Source of the DNA: Pseudomonas sp. HR96
GTDB lineage: Bacteria; Pseudomonadota; Gammaproteobacteria; Pseudomonadales; Pseudomonadaceae
Length of the DNA: 64,000 nt
Direction: 5' to 3'
NCBI RefSeq assembly: GCF_034059295.1
Contig: NZ_CP139141.1
Coordinates: 3,641,001 to 3,705,000, forward strand
Position 1 is the first letter of the stretch; every line of letters begins with the position of its first letter. Positions 1 through 8,875 of the stretch are shown here, piece by piece. A model generated the notes under the pieces. It made no database searches. It had not been told where the DNA came from and saw only the letters and a program-made list of their open reading frames with translations. The position numbers and the translations under genes were made by a program.

Positions 1-273
1 CTTGATGTCGGCAGTGCAGGTTTCAGCGGCGTTCGGGCCGCCGTCGTCATAGGCGGTCACGGCCAGGTCATGGCCGCCCGGCTTGACTTCGAAATAGCGA
101 CCGTCCTCGACCTTCTTGCCATCCACCGCCTCGGCCAGCACCACGCTCTGAACATCGTCACGCAGGCCGATCCAGGCCTCGCTGGGGTCCGCCTTGGGCA
201 CGGGACCGGCACAGGCGGACAACAGGCAGACAGCGCCGAGCAGGGGCAGCAGCAGGAATGATCTGGATTGCAT
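1..273 (-). CDS. Small lipoprotein, C-terminal part outside window
   Basis: The start codon is at 273 and the gene runs off the left edge, leaving 91 codons. The N-terminus is a lipoprotein signal peptide ending in an LLSAC lipobox, which implies export and lipid anchoring. The mature part begins with a PKADPSEAWIGLRDD stretch that is almost identical to the next gene (346-753), so the two are tandem paralogues. I do not recognise the family. The sequence reads as a small beta-rich domain with a conserved VVLAE.VDGK..DGR(Y/F)FEVKPG pattern. The function is unknown, and localisation as an envelope lipoprotein is the only safe inference. Confidence 0.75.
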   Translation of the reverse strand, partial: MQSRSFLLLPLLGAVCLLSACAGPVPKADPSEAWIGLRDDVQSVVLAEAVDGKKVEDGRYFEVKPGGHDLAVTAYDDGGPNAAETCTADIK

Positions 274-345
274 GGGGGCAGTACCTCATCAAGGGTGCAG
301 TAACCGTCGGCACACGCCGTCCGGATTCGTCGAAAGAAACAGTCA

Positions 346-753
346 TCAGCCCGGCATGCAGTCCATCGGACCGGCATGGGCCAGGACCCTGCCCTGGCCG
401 TCCTGCAAGGTCGCGCTGAGGCTGTTGCCCAGGTTGCTCTCGACCACGCGGTAGTGCTGGCCGGCCTTGAAGCCTTGATAGCTGATATCGGCCTGGCAGG
501 TCTGGGTGTCGTCGTTGGTGCGCTCGTCGTAGACCATCACCTCAAGGTCATGCCGGCCCGGCTTGACCTCGAAGAAGCGCCCATCGTTGATGTTCTTGCC
601 ATCGACGCGCTCGGCCAGCACCACATCCTGATTGTCGTCGCGCAGGCCGATCCAGGCCTCGCTCGGATCAGCCTTGGGCATGGGCCCGGCGCAGGCCGAC
701 AGCAGACAGACACCCGCCAGCAGCGGGGCCAGAAGAAGGGTTGTGGATTTCAT
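346..753 (-). CDS. Small lipoprotein, tandem paralogue
   Basis: This 135-residue protein starts at the ATG at 753, preceded by GAGGTGAGC. The longer in-frame reading up to 855 has no signal peptide at its beginning, so I chose the internal start. Residues 1-20 form a lipoprotein signal with an LLSACAG lipobox. The mature domain matches the truncated neighbour at 1-273 over its whole visible length. The later part (VYDERTNDDTQTCQADISYQGFKAG region) includes one Cys. I do not recognise the family. The gene is divergent from the RND efflux operon that starts at 982, with about 230 bp between them. Confidence 0.8.
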   Translation of the reverse strand: MKSTTLLLAPLLAGVCLLSACAGPMPKADPSEAWIGLRDDNQDVVLAERVDGKNINDGRFFEVKPGRHDLEVMVYDERTNDDTQTCQADISYQGFKAGQHYRVVESNLGNSLSATLQDGQGRVLAHAGPMDCMPG

Positions 754-981
754 GACGCTCACCTCGAACAATTGAATGGCCTGCGCAGGGAGCCCTCCCC
801 CGAGGCATGCAACAAGGTTGCGCCGCCACCTCCACGCGTACCAATGAAGCCACATGAAGGAAAGGTAACCTTCGCGCTAAAACTTCTTTCACCTGGCCGA
901 AAGGCCCGTGTTAGGCGCGTTTGGCAAGACTGCCCAGCATCCGCAACTCCTGTCCGTACACCCCCTACTGGAGAACACTGC

Positions 982-3900
982 ATGCTCGGGCTGGTAAAGA
1001 CCGCATTGCTCAAGCCGTACACGTTCATCGTGCTGGCGATATTCATCTGCATCGTCGGCCCCATGGCGGCGGTGAAGACCCCCACCGACGTCTTTCCCAA
1101 TATCGGCATACCCGTCGTCGCCGTGGTCTGGCAGTACGCCGGTCTGTCGCCCAACGACATGGCCGGGCGGGTGATCTACACCTACGAGCGCTCGCTGAGC
1201 ACTACGGTCAACGACATCGAACACATCGAGTCGCAGTCGCTGCCGGGCATGGGCATCGTCAAGATCTTCTTCCAGCCGGGCGTCGACATCCGCACCGCCA
1301 ACGCCCAGGTGACGGCGCTGTCGCAGACCGTGCTCAAGCAGATGCCACCGGGCATCACGCCGCCGCTGATCCTCAACTACAGCGCCTCGACGGTGCCGAT
1401 CCTGCAGATGGCGTTCTCCAGCCCGACCCTGTCGGAAGCGAAGATCCGCGACCTGGTGACCAACAATATCCGCCTGCCACTGACCTCGGTGGCCGGCCTG
1501 TCGTTGCCCACGCCCATGGGCGGCAAGCAGCGCCAGATCACCCTGGACCTCGACCCGCAGGCGCTGGCCGCCAAGGGCCTGTCGGCCCAGGACGTCGGCA
1601 ACGCGCTGGCCGCCCAGGACCAGATCATTCCGGTGGGCACCGCCAAGCTGGGCACCGACGAATACACCATCCTGCTCAACAACAGCCCCGAGGTGGTCGA
1701 CCAGCTCAACAACCTGCCGATCAAGACGGTCAACGGCGCGGTGATCACCATCGGCCAGGTTGCCCACGTGCGCGACGGCTCGCCACCCCAGACCAACATC
1801 GTGCGAGTCGACGGCCGCCGCGCAGTGATGATGCCGGCGATGAAGAACGGCAACCTGTCGACCATCGACATCGTCAACAACGTGCGCAACCTGTTCCCGC
1901 GCATCGACGAAACCCTGCCGCCGAGCCTGAAGACCTCGTTCCTCGGCGACGCCTCGGTGTTCGTCAAGGAGTCGGTGGGCAGCGTCGCCCGTGAGGGCAT
2001 CATCGCCGCGTTGCTGACCAGCGTGATGATCCTGCTGTTTCTCGGCAGCTGGCGCTCGACCCTCATCATCGCCGCATCGATCCCGTTGGCGGTGCTCAGC
2101 GCGATCACCCTGCTCTCGCTGACCGGCCAGACCCTCAACGTCATGACCCTCGGCGGCCTGGCGCTGGCCGTGGGGATCCTGGTCGACGACGCCACGGTGA
2201 CCATCGAGAACATCAACTGGCACCTGGAGCAAGGCAAGCAGGTCAAGGAGGCGATCCTCGACGGCGCCAGGCAGATCGTCGGCCCGGCGTTCGTCTCCCT
2301 GCTGTGCATCTGCATCGTGTTCGTGCCGATGTTCATGCTCGACGGCATTGCCGGCTACCTGTTCCGGCCCATGGCCTTGGCGGTGATTTTCGCCATGGCC
2401 AGCTCGTTCCTGTTGTCGCGGACGCTGGTGCCGACCCTGGCAATGTTCCTGCTCAAGCCGCATGTGGTCGAAGGCGGCCCGGGCACTCACCCGGAAAACC
2501 CGCTGCTCAACCATCACCAGGGCGACCAGCACCGGCCCAAACATAACGCCGTGGCGCGCGGCCTGATCCGCTTTCAACGCGGTTTCGAAGGCAAGTTCGA
2601 CGCAGTTCGCGACGTCTATCACGGCTTGCTGACCCTGGCCCTGGCGCACCGCAAACGCTTTCTGATCGGCTTTCTCGCCTGCGTCATCGCCTCGTTCGCG
2701 CTGGTGCCGAGCCTGGGCGAAGACTTCTTCCCGGACACCGATTCCGGCGCCATGTCGATCCACGTGCGCCTGCCGCTGGGCACGCGCATCGAGGAGAGCG
2801 CGGCAGCGTTCGACCGCATCGAGTCGCGCATTCGCGAGATCGTCCCGCCCAACGAGCTGGACACCGTGATCGACAACATCGGCATCCCCCTGAGCGGGAT
2901 CGACATGGCCTACAGCGCCAGCGGTACCGTCGGCCCGGAGGACGGCGACATCCAGGTCGCGCTCAAGGCCGACCACGCGCCGACCGCCGACTACGTCAAG
3001 CGCCTGCGCGAAGTGCTGCCGCAGTCCTTCCCCGGCACCACCTTCGCCTTCCTGCCGGCCGACATCAGCACGCAGATCCTCAACTTCGGCGCGCCGGCGC
3101 CCCTCGACGTCAAGGTCTCCGGCCCCAACGATGCCGCCAACCGCGCCTATGTCGCCGAACTGATGCGCCGCCTGCAGCACGTCGCCGGCGTGGCCGACCT
3201 GCGCCTGCAACAGCCGCCGGGCTACCCGACCCTGCGCGTCGACGTCGACCGCGAACGCGCGGCCGGCCTGGGCATCACCGAACGCGACGTGACCAACAGC
3301 ATGGTCGCTTCGCTGGCGGGGAGCTCGCAGGTAGCCCCGACCTTCTGGCTCAACCCGGCCAACGGCGTGAGCTACAACATCGTCGCCGCCACCCCGCAGT
3401 ACCGTCTGGACAGCCTGCCGGAACTCGAAGCATTGCCCGTCACCGGCAGCGACGGCCAGTCCGAAGTACTCGGCGGTATCGCCACCTTCCATCGCGTGCA
3501 GACCCCCGCCGTGGTCAGCCACTACAACATCACCCCGACCCTGGACATCTATGCCGCCGTGCAAGGCCGCGACCTCGGCTCGGTGGCCAAGGACATCCAG
3601 AAAGCCATCGACGACACCGCCAGCCTGCGGCCCAAAGGCGCGCTGATCAGCCTGCACGGGCAGATCGACGCCCTGCACGAAGCCTTCAGCGGCCTGTCGT
3701 TCGGCCTGCTTGGCGCGGTGGTGTTGATCTACCTGCTGATCGTGGTCAACTTCCAGTCCTGGCTCGACCCGTTCGTGATCATCACCGCCCTGCCGGCGGC
3801 GCTGGCCGGGATCGTCTGGATGCTGTTCCTGTCCGGCACCTCGCTGTCGGTGCCGGCGCTTACCGGCGCGATCCTGTGCATGGGCGTGGCGACCGCCAAC

Positions 3901-4209
3901 TCGATCCTGGTGGTGAGCTTCTGCCGCGAGCGCCTGGCCGAGCACGGCGACGCCCTGCGCTCGGCGCTGGAGGCCGGCTACACGCGCTTTCGCCCGGTGT
4001 GCATGACCGCCCTGGCGATGATCATCGGCATGCTGCCACTGGCCATCTCCCATGAACAGAACGCGCCGCTGGGCCGCGCGGTGATCGGCGGGTTGATCCT
4101 CGCCACCACCGCCACCCTGTTGTTCGTGCCCGTGGTCTTCAGCCTCGTGCACGGCCGCAAGCAAGCAAGCACCTCCGCTCACTCCCTGGAAGAAAACCAT
4201 GTCCTCTGA
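982..4209 (+). CDS. RND efflux transporter permease (HAE1-like)
   Basis: A 1075-residue inner-membrane proton-driven multidrug exporter of the AcrB/MexB superfamily. The ATG at 982 follows GGAG and opens directly into the first membrane helix (residues about 12-32); the reading frame open upstream is not RND-like. Two blocks of membrane helices (about 340-470 and 905-1050) each follow a large periplasmic loop. The proton-relay motif GILVDDATVTIEN lies near residues 398-412 and keeps both Asp residues. The permease comes first in the operon and overlaps the adaptor gene by 11 bp, so the genes are probably translationally coupled. No regulator gene is adjacent. A short inverted repeat (AAGGT-A-ACCTT, 862-872) lies upstream and could be an operator, but this is weak. 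The substrate cannot be inferred. Confidence 0.93.
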   Translation: MLGLVKTALLKPYTFIVLAIFICIVGPMAAVKTPTDVFPNIGIPVVAVVWQYAGLSPNDMAGRVIYTYERSLSTTVNDIEHIESQSLPGMGIVKIFFQPGVDIRTANAQVTALSQTVLKQMPPGITPPLILNYSASTVPILQMAFSSPTLSEAKIRDLVTNNIRLPLTSVAGLSLPTPMGGKQRQITLDLDPQALAAKGLSAQDVGNALAAQDQIIPVGTAKLGTDEYTILLNNSPEVVDQLNNLPIKTVNGAVITIGQVAHVRDGSPPQTNIVRVDGRRAVMMPAMKNGNLSTIDIVNNVRNLFPRIDETLPPSLKTSFLGDASVFVKESVGSVAREGIIAALLTSVMILLFLGSWRSTLIIAASIPLAVLSAITLLSLTGQTLNVMTLGGLALAVGILVDDATVTIENINWHLEQGKQVKEAILDGARQIVGPAFVSLLCICIVFVPMFMLDGIAGYLFRPMALAVIFAMASSFLLSRTLVPTLAMFLLKPHVVEGGPGTHPENPLLNHHQGDQHRPKHNAVARGLIRFQRGFEGKFDAVRDVYHGLLTLALAHRKRFLIGFLACVIASFALVPSLGEDFFPDTDSGAMSIHVRLPLGTRIEESAAAFDRIESRIREIVPPNELDTVIDNIGIPLSGIDMAYSASGTVGPEDGDIQVALKADHAPTADYVKRLREVLPQSFPGTTFAFLPADISTQILNFGAPAPLDVKVSGPNDAANRAYVAELMRRLQHVAGVADLRLQQPPGYPTLRVDVDRERAAGLGITERDVTNSMVASLAGSSQVAPTFWLNPANGVSYNIVAATPQYRLDSLPELEALPVTGSDGQSEVLGGIATFHRVQTPAVVSHYNITPTLDIYAAVQGRDLGSVAKDIQKAIDDTASLRPKGALISLHGQIDALHEAFSGLSFGLLGAVVLIYLLIVVNFQSWLDPFVIITALPAALAGIVWMLFLSGTSLSVPALTGAILCMGVATANSILVVSFCRERLAEHGDALRSALEAGYTRFRPVCMTALAMIIGMLPLAISHEQNAPLGRAVIGGLILATTATLLFVPVVFSLVHGRKQASTSAHSLEENHVL

Positions 4210-5383
4210 AACCCTCCCCACCGGGCAACGCCCTGTGTCGCGCAAGCGCCTCATGCTGCTGGGCGTCAGCGGGCTCACCCTGGCCGCGGTACTGGTCGCC
4301 ACCGGCCTAACGGTGCGCAGCCGCGAAGCCCACGCCGTGGCGCACTGGACCGAAGCCCAGGCCACGCCGATCGTCAGCGTGTTCCAGCCCAGCACCGATT
4401 CCAAAGCCGGCATCCTCACCCTGCCTGCGCACTTGCAGGCCTGGAGCGAGGCGGCGATCAACGCCCGGGTCAGCGGCTACCTCAAAGACTGGAAGACCGA
4501 CATCGGCACCCACGTCGACGCCGGCCAGGTGCTGGCCGAGATCGACAGCCCCGACCTTGACCAGCAATTGGCCCAGGCCCATGCCCGGCTGGTGCAGCAG
4601 CAAGCCGACGCGCGCCTGGCCGAAACCAGCGCCACGCGCTGGCAGAACCTGCTCAACGGCCACTCGGTGTCGCGCCAGGAGGTCGACGAAAAGATGGCCA
4701 ACGCCGCCGCCGCGCGCGCCACCGTCGAGGCCGCCCAGGCCGACTACGGCCGGCTGCTCGACCTGAGCCACTACAAGACCCTGCGCGCGCCGTTCGCCGG
4801 CACGGTGACGGCGCGCAACACCGACGTCGGCCAGTTGATCAAGGCCGACAGCGGCTCGGCCACCGAGCTGTTCACCGTTGCCGACACTCACCAGCTGCGC
4901 CTGTACGTGCCGGTGCCGCAGAACTACGCCAGCGTCATCCACCCCGGCATGAGCGTGCAGCTGACGGTGCCCGAACACCCGGGCAAACACTACGAGGGCA
5001 AGCTGGCGGGCAACTCCACCGCGATCGACGGCCGCTCCGGCACCCTGCTCGCCCAGTTCATCGTCGAGAACCCCAACGACACCCTGATGCCCGGCGACTA
5101 TGCCGAAGCGACCCTGTCGATTCCGGCGGGTGCCCAGGGCGTGAGCATTCCTTCCAGCGCCTTGATCTTCCGCGCCCAGGGCACCCAGGTGGCGGTGATC
5201 GACGCCCAGAAGCACGTGCACCTGCGCGACATTCACATCGGCATGGACCTGGGCGCGACCCTGTTCATCGACCAGGGCCTCAAGGTCAGCGACCAGGTGA
5301 TCGACAACCCGCCCGACGCGTTGCGCGAAGGCGACCCGGTGAAACTGGCCCAAGCAGGAGACGCGCATGCGCCTAAAGCCTGA
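4199..5383 (+). CDS. RND periplasmic adaptor (membrane fusion protein)
   Basis: A 394-residue HlyD/AcrA-like adaptor that links the permease to the outer-membrane channel. The N-terminal membrane anchor is at about residues 21-40. A lipoyl/barrel-sandwich half (GYLKDWKTDIGTHVDAGQVL) is followed by an alpha-helical hairpin (about 115-175), the second lipoyl half (LRAPFAGTVTARNTDVGQL, about 190-212) and beta-barrel domains. The start overlaps the end of the permease gene by 11 bp, and the end overlaps the outer-membrane factor by 17 bp. There is no lipobox, so it is probably anchored by the transmembrane helix. Confidence 0.93.
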   Translation: MSSETLPTGQRPVSRKRLMLLGVSGLTLAAVLVATGLTVRSREAHAVAHWTEAQATPIVSVFQPSTDSKAGILTLPAHLQAWSEAAINARVSGYLKDWKTDIGTHVDAGQVLAEIDSPDLDQQLAQAHARLVQQQADARLAETSATRWQNLLNGHSVSRQEVDEKMANAAAARATVEAAQADYGRLLDLSHYKTLRAPFAGTVTARNTDVGQLIKADSGSATELFTVADTHQLRLYVPVPQNYASVIHPGMSVQLTVPEHPGKHYEGKLAGNSTAIDGRSGTLLAQFIVENPNDTLMPGDYAEATLSIPAGAQGVSIPSSALIFRAQGTQVAVIDAQKHVHLRDIHIGMDLGATLFIDQGLKVSDQVIDNPPDALREGDPVKLAQAGDAHAPKA

Positions 5384-6803
5384 TCGCCCGGTATTGGCTC
5401 GCCTGGCCCTGCCCGCCACCTTGAGCCTGCTGTTGCTCGGCCTGCAAGGCTGCTCCCTGGCGCCTACCTACAAGACGCCGCCTATCGCCCTGCCCGACCA
5501 CTTCAACCAGGGCGGCCCGTGGCAGGCCGCAGCGCCTGCGGACAAATTGCCGCAGAACTGGTGGACGCTCTACCACGACCCGCGCCTGAACGCGCTGCAA
5601 CAGCGCCTGAGCAAGGCCAACCCGGACCTCGCCGCAGCGCTGGCGCACTACGACGCGGCGCAGGCCTATGCCAGCCAATTGCATGGCAACGAGCTGCCGC
5701 TGCTCACCGCCAGCGGCAACAGCGTGCGCCAGCGCCAGTCGGACAACCGCCCGCTGCGCGGCGACACCCAGCCGTCGGTGTACAACAGCAACACGGTGGG
5801 GCTGAACCTTGACTTCGACCTCGACCTGTGGGGCCGTCTGCGCAACCAGTCGGCCGCCGGCGACGCCCAGGCACAAGCGTCGGGCGACGACCTGGAAGTC
5901 GCCCGCCTGAGCCTGCAGAAGCAATTGACCGGGCTGTATCTGCAATTGAACGGCCTGGACGCTCAACAGCGCATCCTGAAAAACTCGCTGGACGCCTACA
6001 CCCAGGCCCTGAACCTGACCCGCGACCGTTACCAGGGGCAGATCTCCAGCGAACTGGATCTGACCCGCGCACAAAGCCAACTGGCCCAGGCCCAGGCGCA
6101 GCTGGACGATGTCAGTGCCCAGCGCCACCTGACCGAGCACGCCATCGGCGAGCTGGTCGGCGAGCCGGCCTCGACCTTCCGCCTCGCCGTGCTCGACCAG
6201 CCGCTCGAAGTGCCCAGCGTGCCCGCCGAACTGCCGAGCACCCTACTGCAACGCCGCCCGGACATCGCCGCCGCCGAACGCAGGGTGTTCGCCGCCAACG
6301 CCAACATCGGCGTGGCGCGCGCGGCGTTCTACCCGGATTTCAGCCTCAGCGGCATGCTCGGGGGCCAGACCGAGGGCGCCGGCAACCTGCTGTCGGCCGG
6401 CAACCGGCTGTGGGCCATCGGCCCGCTGATCAACCTGCCGATCTTCACCGGCGGCCGCCTGGAAGGCGCAAGGCATCAGGCCCTGGCCGAATTCGACGAA
6501 GCCAGCGCGCATTACCGCGGCCAGGTGTTGAAAGCGGTGCGCGAGGTCGAGGACAACCTCTCGCAACTGCGTGACCTGGAACGCGAAGCGGCCGACCAAC
6601 AGGCGGCCGTGGATGCCGCCACGCAAAGCCAGACCCTGGCGATGAACAGCTATCAGGCCGGGGCGGTGAATTATCTGGATGTGGTCACGGCGCAAACCGC
6701 CGCCTTGCAGGCCCAGCGCCTGCTGCAGGACGTGCAGACCCGCCGCCTGCAAGCCAGCGCCGGCTTGGTGGTGGCCTTGGGTGGGGGTTGGTCGCAGGGC
6801 TGA
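5367..6803 (+). CDS. NodT-type outer-membrane efflux lipoprotein
   Basis: A 478-residue TolC/OprM-like outer-membrane factor that completes the tripartite pump. The signal peptide ends in an LLGLQGC lipobox with the acylated Cys at about residue 29, as in OprM-type proteins. Two internally repeated OEP domains are visible; the second carries LLQRRPDIAAAERRV, which is characteristic of the NodT family. The start lies inside the end of the adaptor gene. After the stop at 6803 there are only about 90 bp before the convergent fimbrial operon ends. I see no clear terminator hairpin there. Confidence 0.93.
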   Translation: MRLKPDRPVLARLALPATLSLLLLGLQGCSLAPTYKTPPIALPDHFNQGGPWQAAAPADKLPQNWWTLYHDPRLNALQQRLSKANPDLAAALAHYDAAQAYASQLHGNELPLLTASGNSVRQRQSDNRPLRGDTQPSVYNSNTVGLNLDFDLDLWGRLRNQSAAGDAQAQASGDDLEVARLSLQKQLTGLYLQLNGLDAQQRILKNSLDAYTQALNLTRDRYQGQISSELDLTRAQSQLAQAQAQLDDVSAQRHLTEHAIGELVGEPASTFRLAVLDQPLEVPSVPAELPSTLLQRRPDIAAAERRVFAANANIGVARAAFYPDFSLSGMLGGQTEGAGNLLSAGNRLWAIGPLINLPIFTGGRLEGARHQALAEFDEASAHYRGQVLKAVREVEDNLSQLRDLEREAADQQAAVDAATQSQTLAMNSYQAGAVNYLDVVTAQTAALQAQRLLQDVQTRRLQASAGLVVALGGGWSQG

Positions 6804-6892
6804 GTGCCGCAAGCCGCTTGGAGACCGCACGGCCGCTTCGATCTGTGCTGCATGTCAAAAGCTCGGCCGCTGCGCACCCACCCACAGGGGGC

Positions 6893-8110
6893 CTAGATAT
6901 CGCTGTCCCAGATCACCGTCACGTCGCCGGTATATTGCGTACCGGCCTGGCCAGCCATCTGCGTGACGCCATTGCGGTCGACCTCGAAGTGCAGGCGTGC
7001 GCGGCCGTTGTCGACGTAGTGGTTGCTGGCGACCAGCAGCGGTGTGCCCTCGTCGAGCAGGTGCTCGTTGATGGCGCCGCCCGAACTGGTCAGCCCGGCA
7101 GGCAAGGTGACTCGGGTGGCCACTGGCACCTGGTTGCCGGCCGGGTTGGCAACTGCACACTGCCCGGCGATCGAATACTCGCAACGCAGCTGCATCTTGA
7201 AGTTGCCCGACGACCAGATCTCGAAATCCTGGTAGGCCGTAAGCTTGTCCGGGATCCGGCCACTGTTCAGCCAGCGCTGCCAGCCTCCGGCGGGGTTGAG
7301 CGACAGGCGCTCGGCACCGGGAGGGAAGCGGATATTGAGGATGTGGTTGACCTTCAATTCGAACCTGAAGGTCAGCGTGTCGTCATTGACTTGCAACCGG
7401 TTTCCGAAGTCGATATCGCCCCCTGGGCCGACTGTATAGGTGGCACTGCCTCTGTAAGTACCATTGGACATCGCCAGAGGGTTGGGGGTGACCAATTCAT
7501 AAGCGATGTTCAAGTCAGTAAAGCGAATGTTCGGGATGTTGTGCCGTGGTACTTTCCCGCAGGCCGTACCCGTGCTGTTGCGCCAGAAAAACGTGTAATG
7601 ACGCGCACTGTTATGACCGACTGCTGCATGACCATGGCTACATCCAGGCGCAGGATTGACCCAGTCCGAACCGACCCACAGTTCCATGTGGGCTCGCATG
7701 AAATCTGGGTTTCCAGTGATCGTTTGGACTGTAGGGTTGAGGTTATAGGTCGCACCAAAATGAGTGATCGTGAATCCCAGCTGTGCGACCGCACCATCAT
7801 CTGCAATTACATCAACCGTCCTCGGCTCATTCGAGATCCTGATCATGGCGCCGTCTGCGATGGGTGCACCGATGCCCAACGTGCCCCATTCGGTGTTGAT
7901 AGGTACGATAAGGCTGAAAAGATCGTTTAGACAGAACTGAGGATAAATCGCGCAATATCCGGTCGATGGCGTCCTGTTAACGAAGCGATTTGCGCTTGGG
8001 TTCGTTGCGTCCGGGGTAAATTCAGCCCGAATATCCATCTCCGCCGCACTCACCGTCGACCCCACGCAGCACAACGCCGCTGCCAGGCTTGCAGACTTCA
8101 GAATGCTCAT
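6893..8110 (-). CDS. CfaE/CblD-type fimbrial tip adhesin
   Basis: A 405-residue protein with a signal peptide (about residues 1-22, ending VSAAE). It is the last gene of an alternate chaperone/usher operon, where the tip adhesin is expected. The early Cys pair in YCAIYPQFCLNDLFSLIVP and the late Cys pair around LRCEYSIAGQC resemble the CfaE/CblD tip subunits of CFA/I and cable pili. The protein is much longer than a normal pilin, which suits a two-domain adhesin (N-terminal binding domain, C-terminal pilin domain). The ATG overlaps the chaperone stop (ATGA), which points to coupled translation. The binding target is unknown. Confidence 0.82.
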   Translation of the reverse strand: MSILKSASLAAALCCVGSTVSAAEMDIRAEFTPDATNPSANRFVNRTPSTGYCAIYPQFCLNDLFSLIVPINTEWGTLGIGAPIADGAMIRISNEPRTVDVIADDGAVAQLGFTITHFGATYNLNPTVQTITGNPDFMRAHMELWVGSDWVNPAPGCSHGHAAVGHNSARHYTFFWRNSTGTACGKVPRHNIPNIRFTDLNIAYELVTPNPLAMSNGTYRGSATYTVGPGGDIDFGNRLQVNDDTLTFRFELKVNHILNIRFPPGAERLSLNPAGGWQRWLNSGRIPDKLTAYQDFEIWSSGNFKMQLRCEYSIAGQCAVANPAGNQVPVATRVTLPAGLTSSGGAINEHLLDEGTPLLVASNHYVDNGRARLHFEVDRNGVTQMAGQAGTQYTGDVTVIWDSDI

Positions 8111-8847
8111 GACTTGACCACCATCGCCCGCTTCTTCCCGCCTTCCACCAGATCGAACGTGACTGCCCTGCCGGCCTTGTCGAACACGAACGCCTTGCCC
8201 GGCCGCAGGATGTGCTTGCGCGTGGGTTCGCAATCGCTCGCGGCGCTGGCGGCGCAGTTCTTGAACTCGTCAAGCTCGATAGTGGCGTTACCCGCATTGA
8301 GCACACGATAGTCCTTGGGCCCATCGGCAATCTGCGTATCGAAGCGCACCTCCTTGGGCTGCACGAAGAACACCGCGCCATAGCCGGTCATCACGTTCAC
8401 GCCGGCCGACATCGACTGGGCGTAGGCGGCGCGGTCCTCTTCGGAGACGGCGAACTGGTCTTCCCGCTCCGGCACCACCGGGGTGAACCGCACGCGGTAG
8501 TAACGCTCGCGGTCGCGGTTGCCGATGTACAGCAGGCGCGTGGCCTGCATGCCCTGGCTGGGGACGATCAGCCGCGCCGGGCTGGCGATCAGCCCCTGGC
8601 GCACGGCCGCGCCGGCGCCGTTGTTGTCCAGCGGGCTTTCGGTGGGCGTGCCGTCCTCGGCGAAGGTGATCTCATGAATGTTGACTCGCACGAATGCTGT
8701 GCTCTCGCCGGTGTTGTGCACGCGCTTGAGGTAGCTGCTCTTGTTGCCTTCCAGGTAGTCGTAGAAGGTGCCGATATTGATGCTCGGGCCGGCGTGGGCG
8801 CTGGCGGCGCAGGCGCCGAGGAGCAAGCCGAGAAGTAATCTGTTCAT
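8107..8847 (-). CDS. Fimbrial periplasmic chaperone (CfaA/CblB-like)
   Basis: A 246-residue exported protein. The signal peptide is about residues 1-19 (ending AHAG), followed by an immunoglobulin-like PapD fold. A beta-rich first domain contains ARLIVPSQGMQATRLLYIGNRDRERYYRVRF, matching the subunit-binding G1-strand region of pilus chaperones. It would hold pilin subunits until the usher assembles them. I chose the ATG at 847 bases beyond 8000 (8847) over the longer upstream reading because the signal peptide starts there and an AGAGAA site precedes it. It is located between the usher and the adhesin. Confidence 0.85.
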   Translation of the reverse strand: MNRLLLGLLLGACAASAHAGPSINIGTFYDYLEGNKSSYLKRVHNTGESTAFVRVNIHEITFAEDGTPTESPLDNNGAGAAVRQGLIASPARLIVPSQGMQATRLLYIGNRDRERYYRVRFTPVVPEREDQFAVSEEDRAAYAQSMSAGVNVMTGYGAVFFVQPKEVRFDTQIADGPKDYRVLNAGNATIELDEFKNCAASAASDCEPTRKHILRPGKAFVFDKAGRAVTFDLVEGGKKRAMVVKS

Positions 8848-8875
8848 GTGCGTTCTCTGAAAAATCCAATTGGGC

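Noticed and set aside
889..4461. Very long open frame antisense to the RND permease
   Set aside because: It mirrors the permease codons of GC-rich DNA, has His/Gln/Gly/Arg-rich low-complexity content and no domain signs; the plus-strand gene has clear RND motifs.
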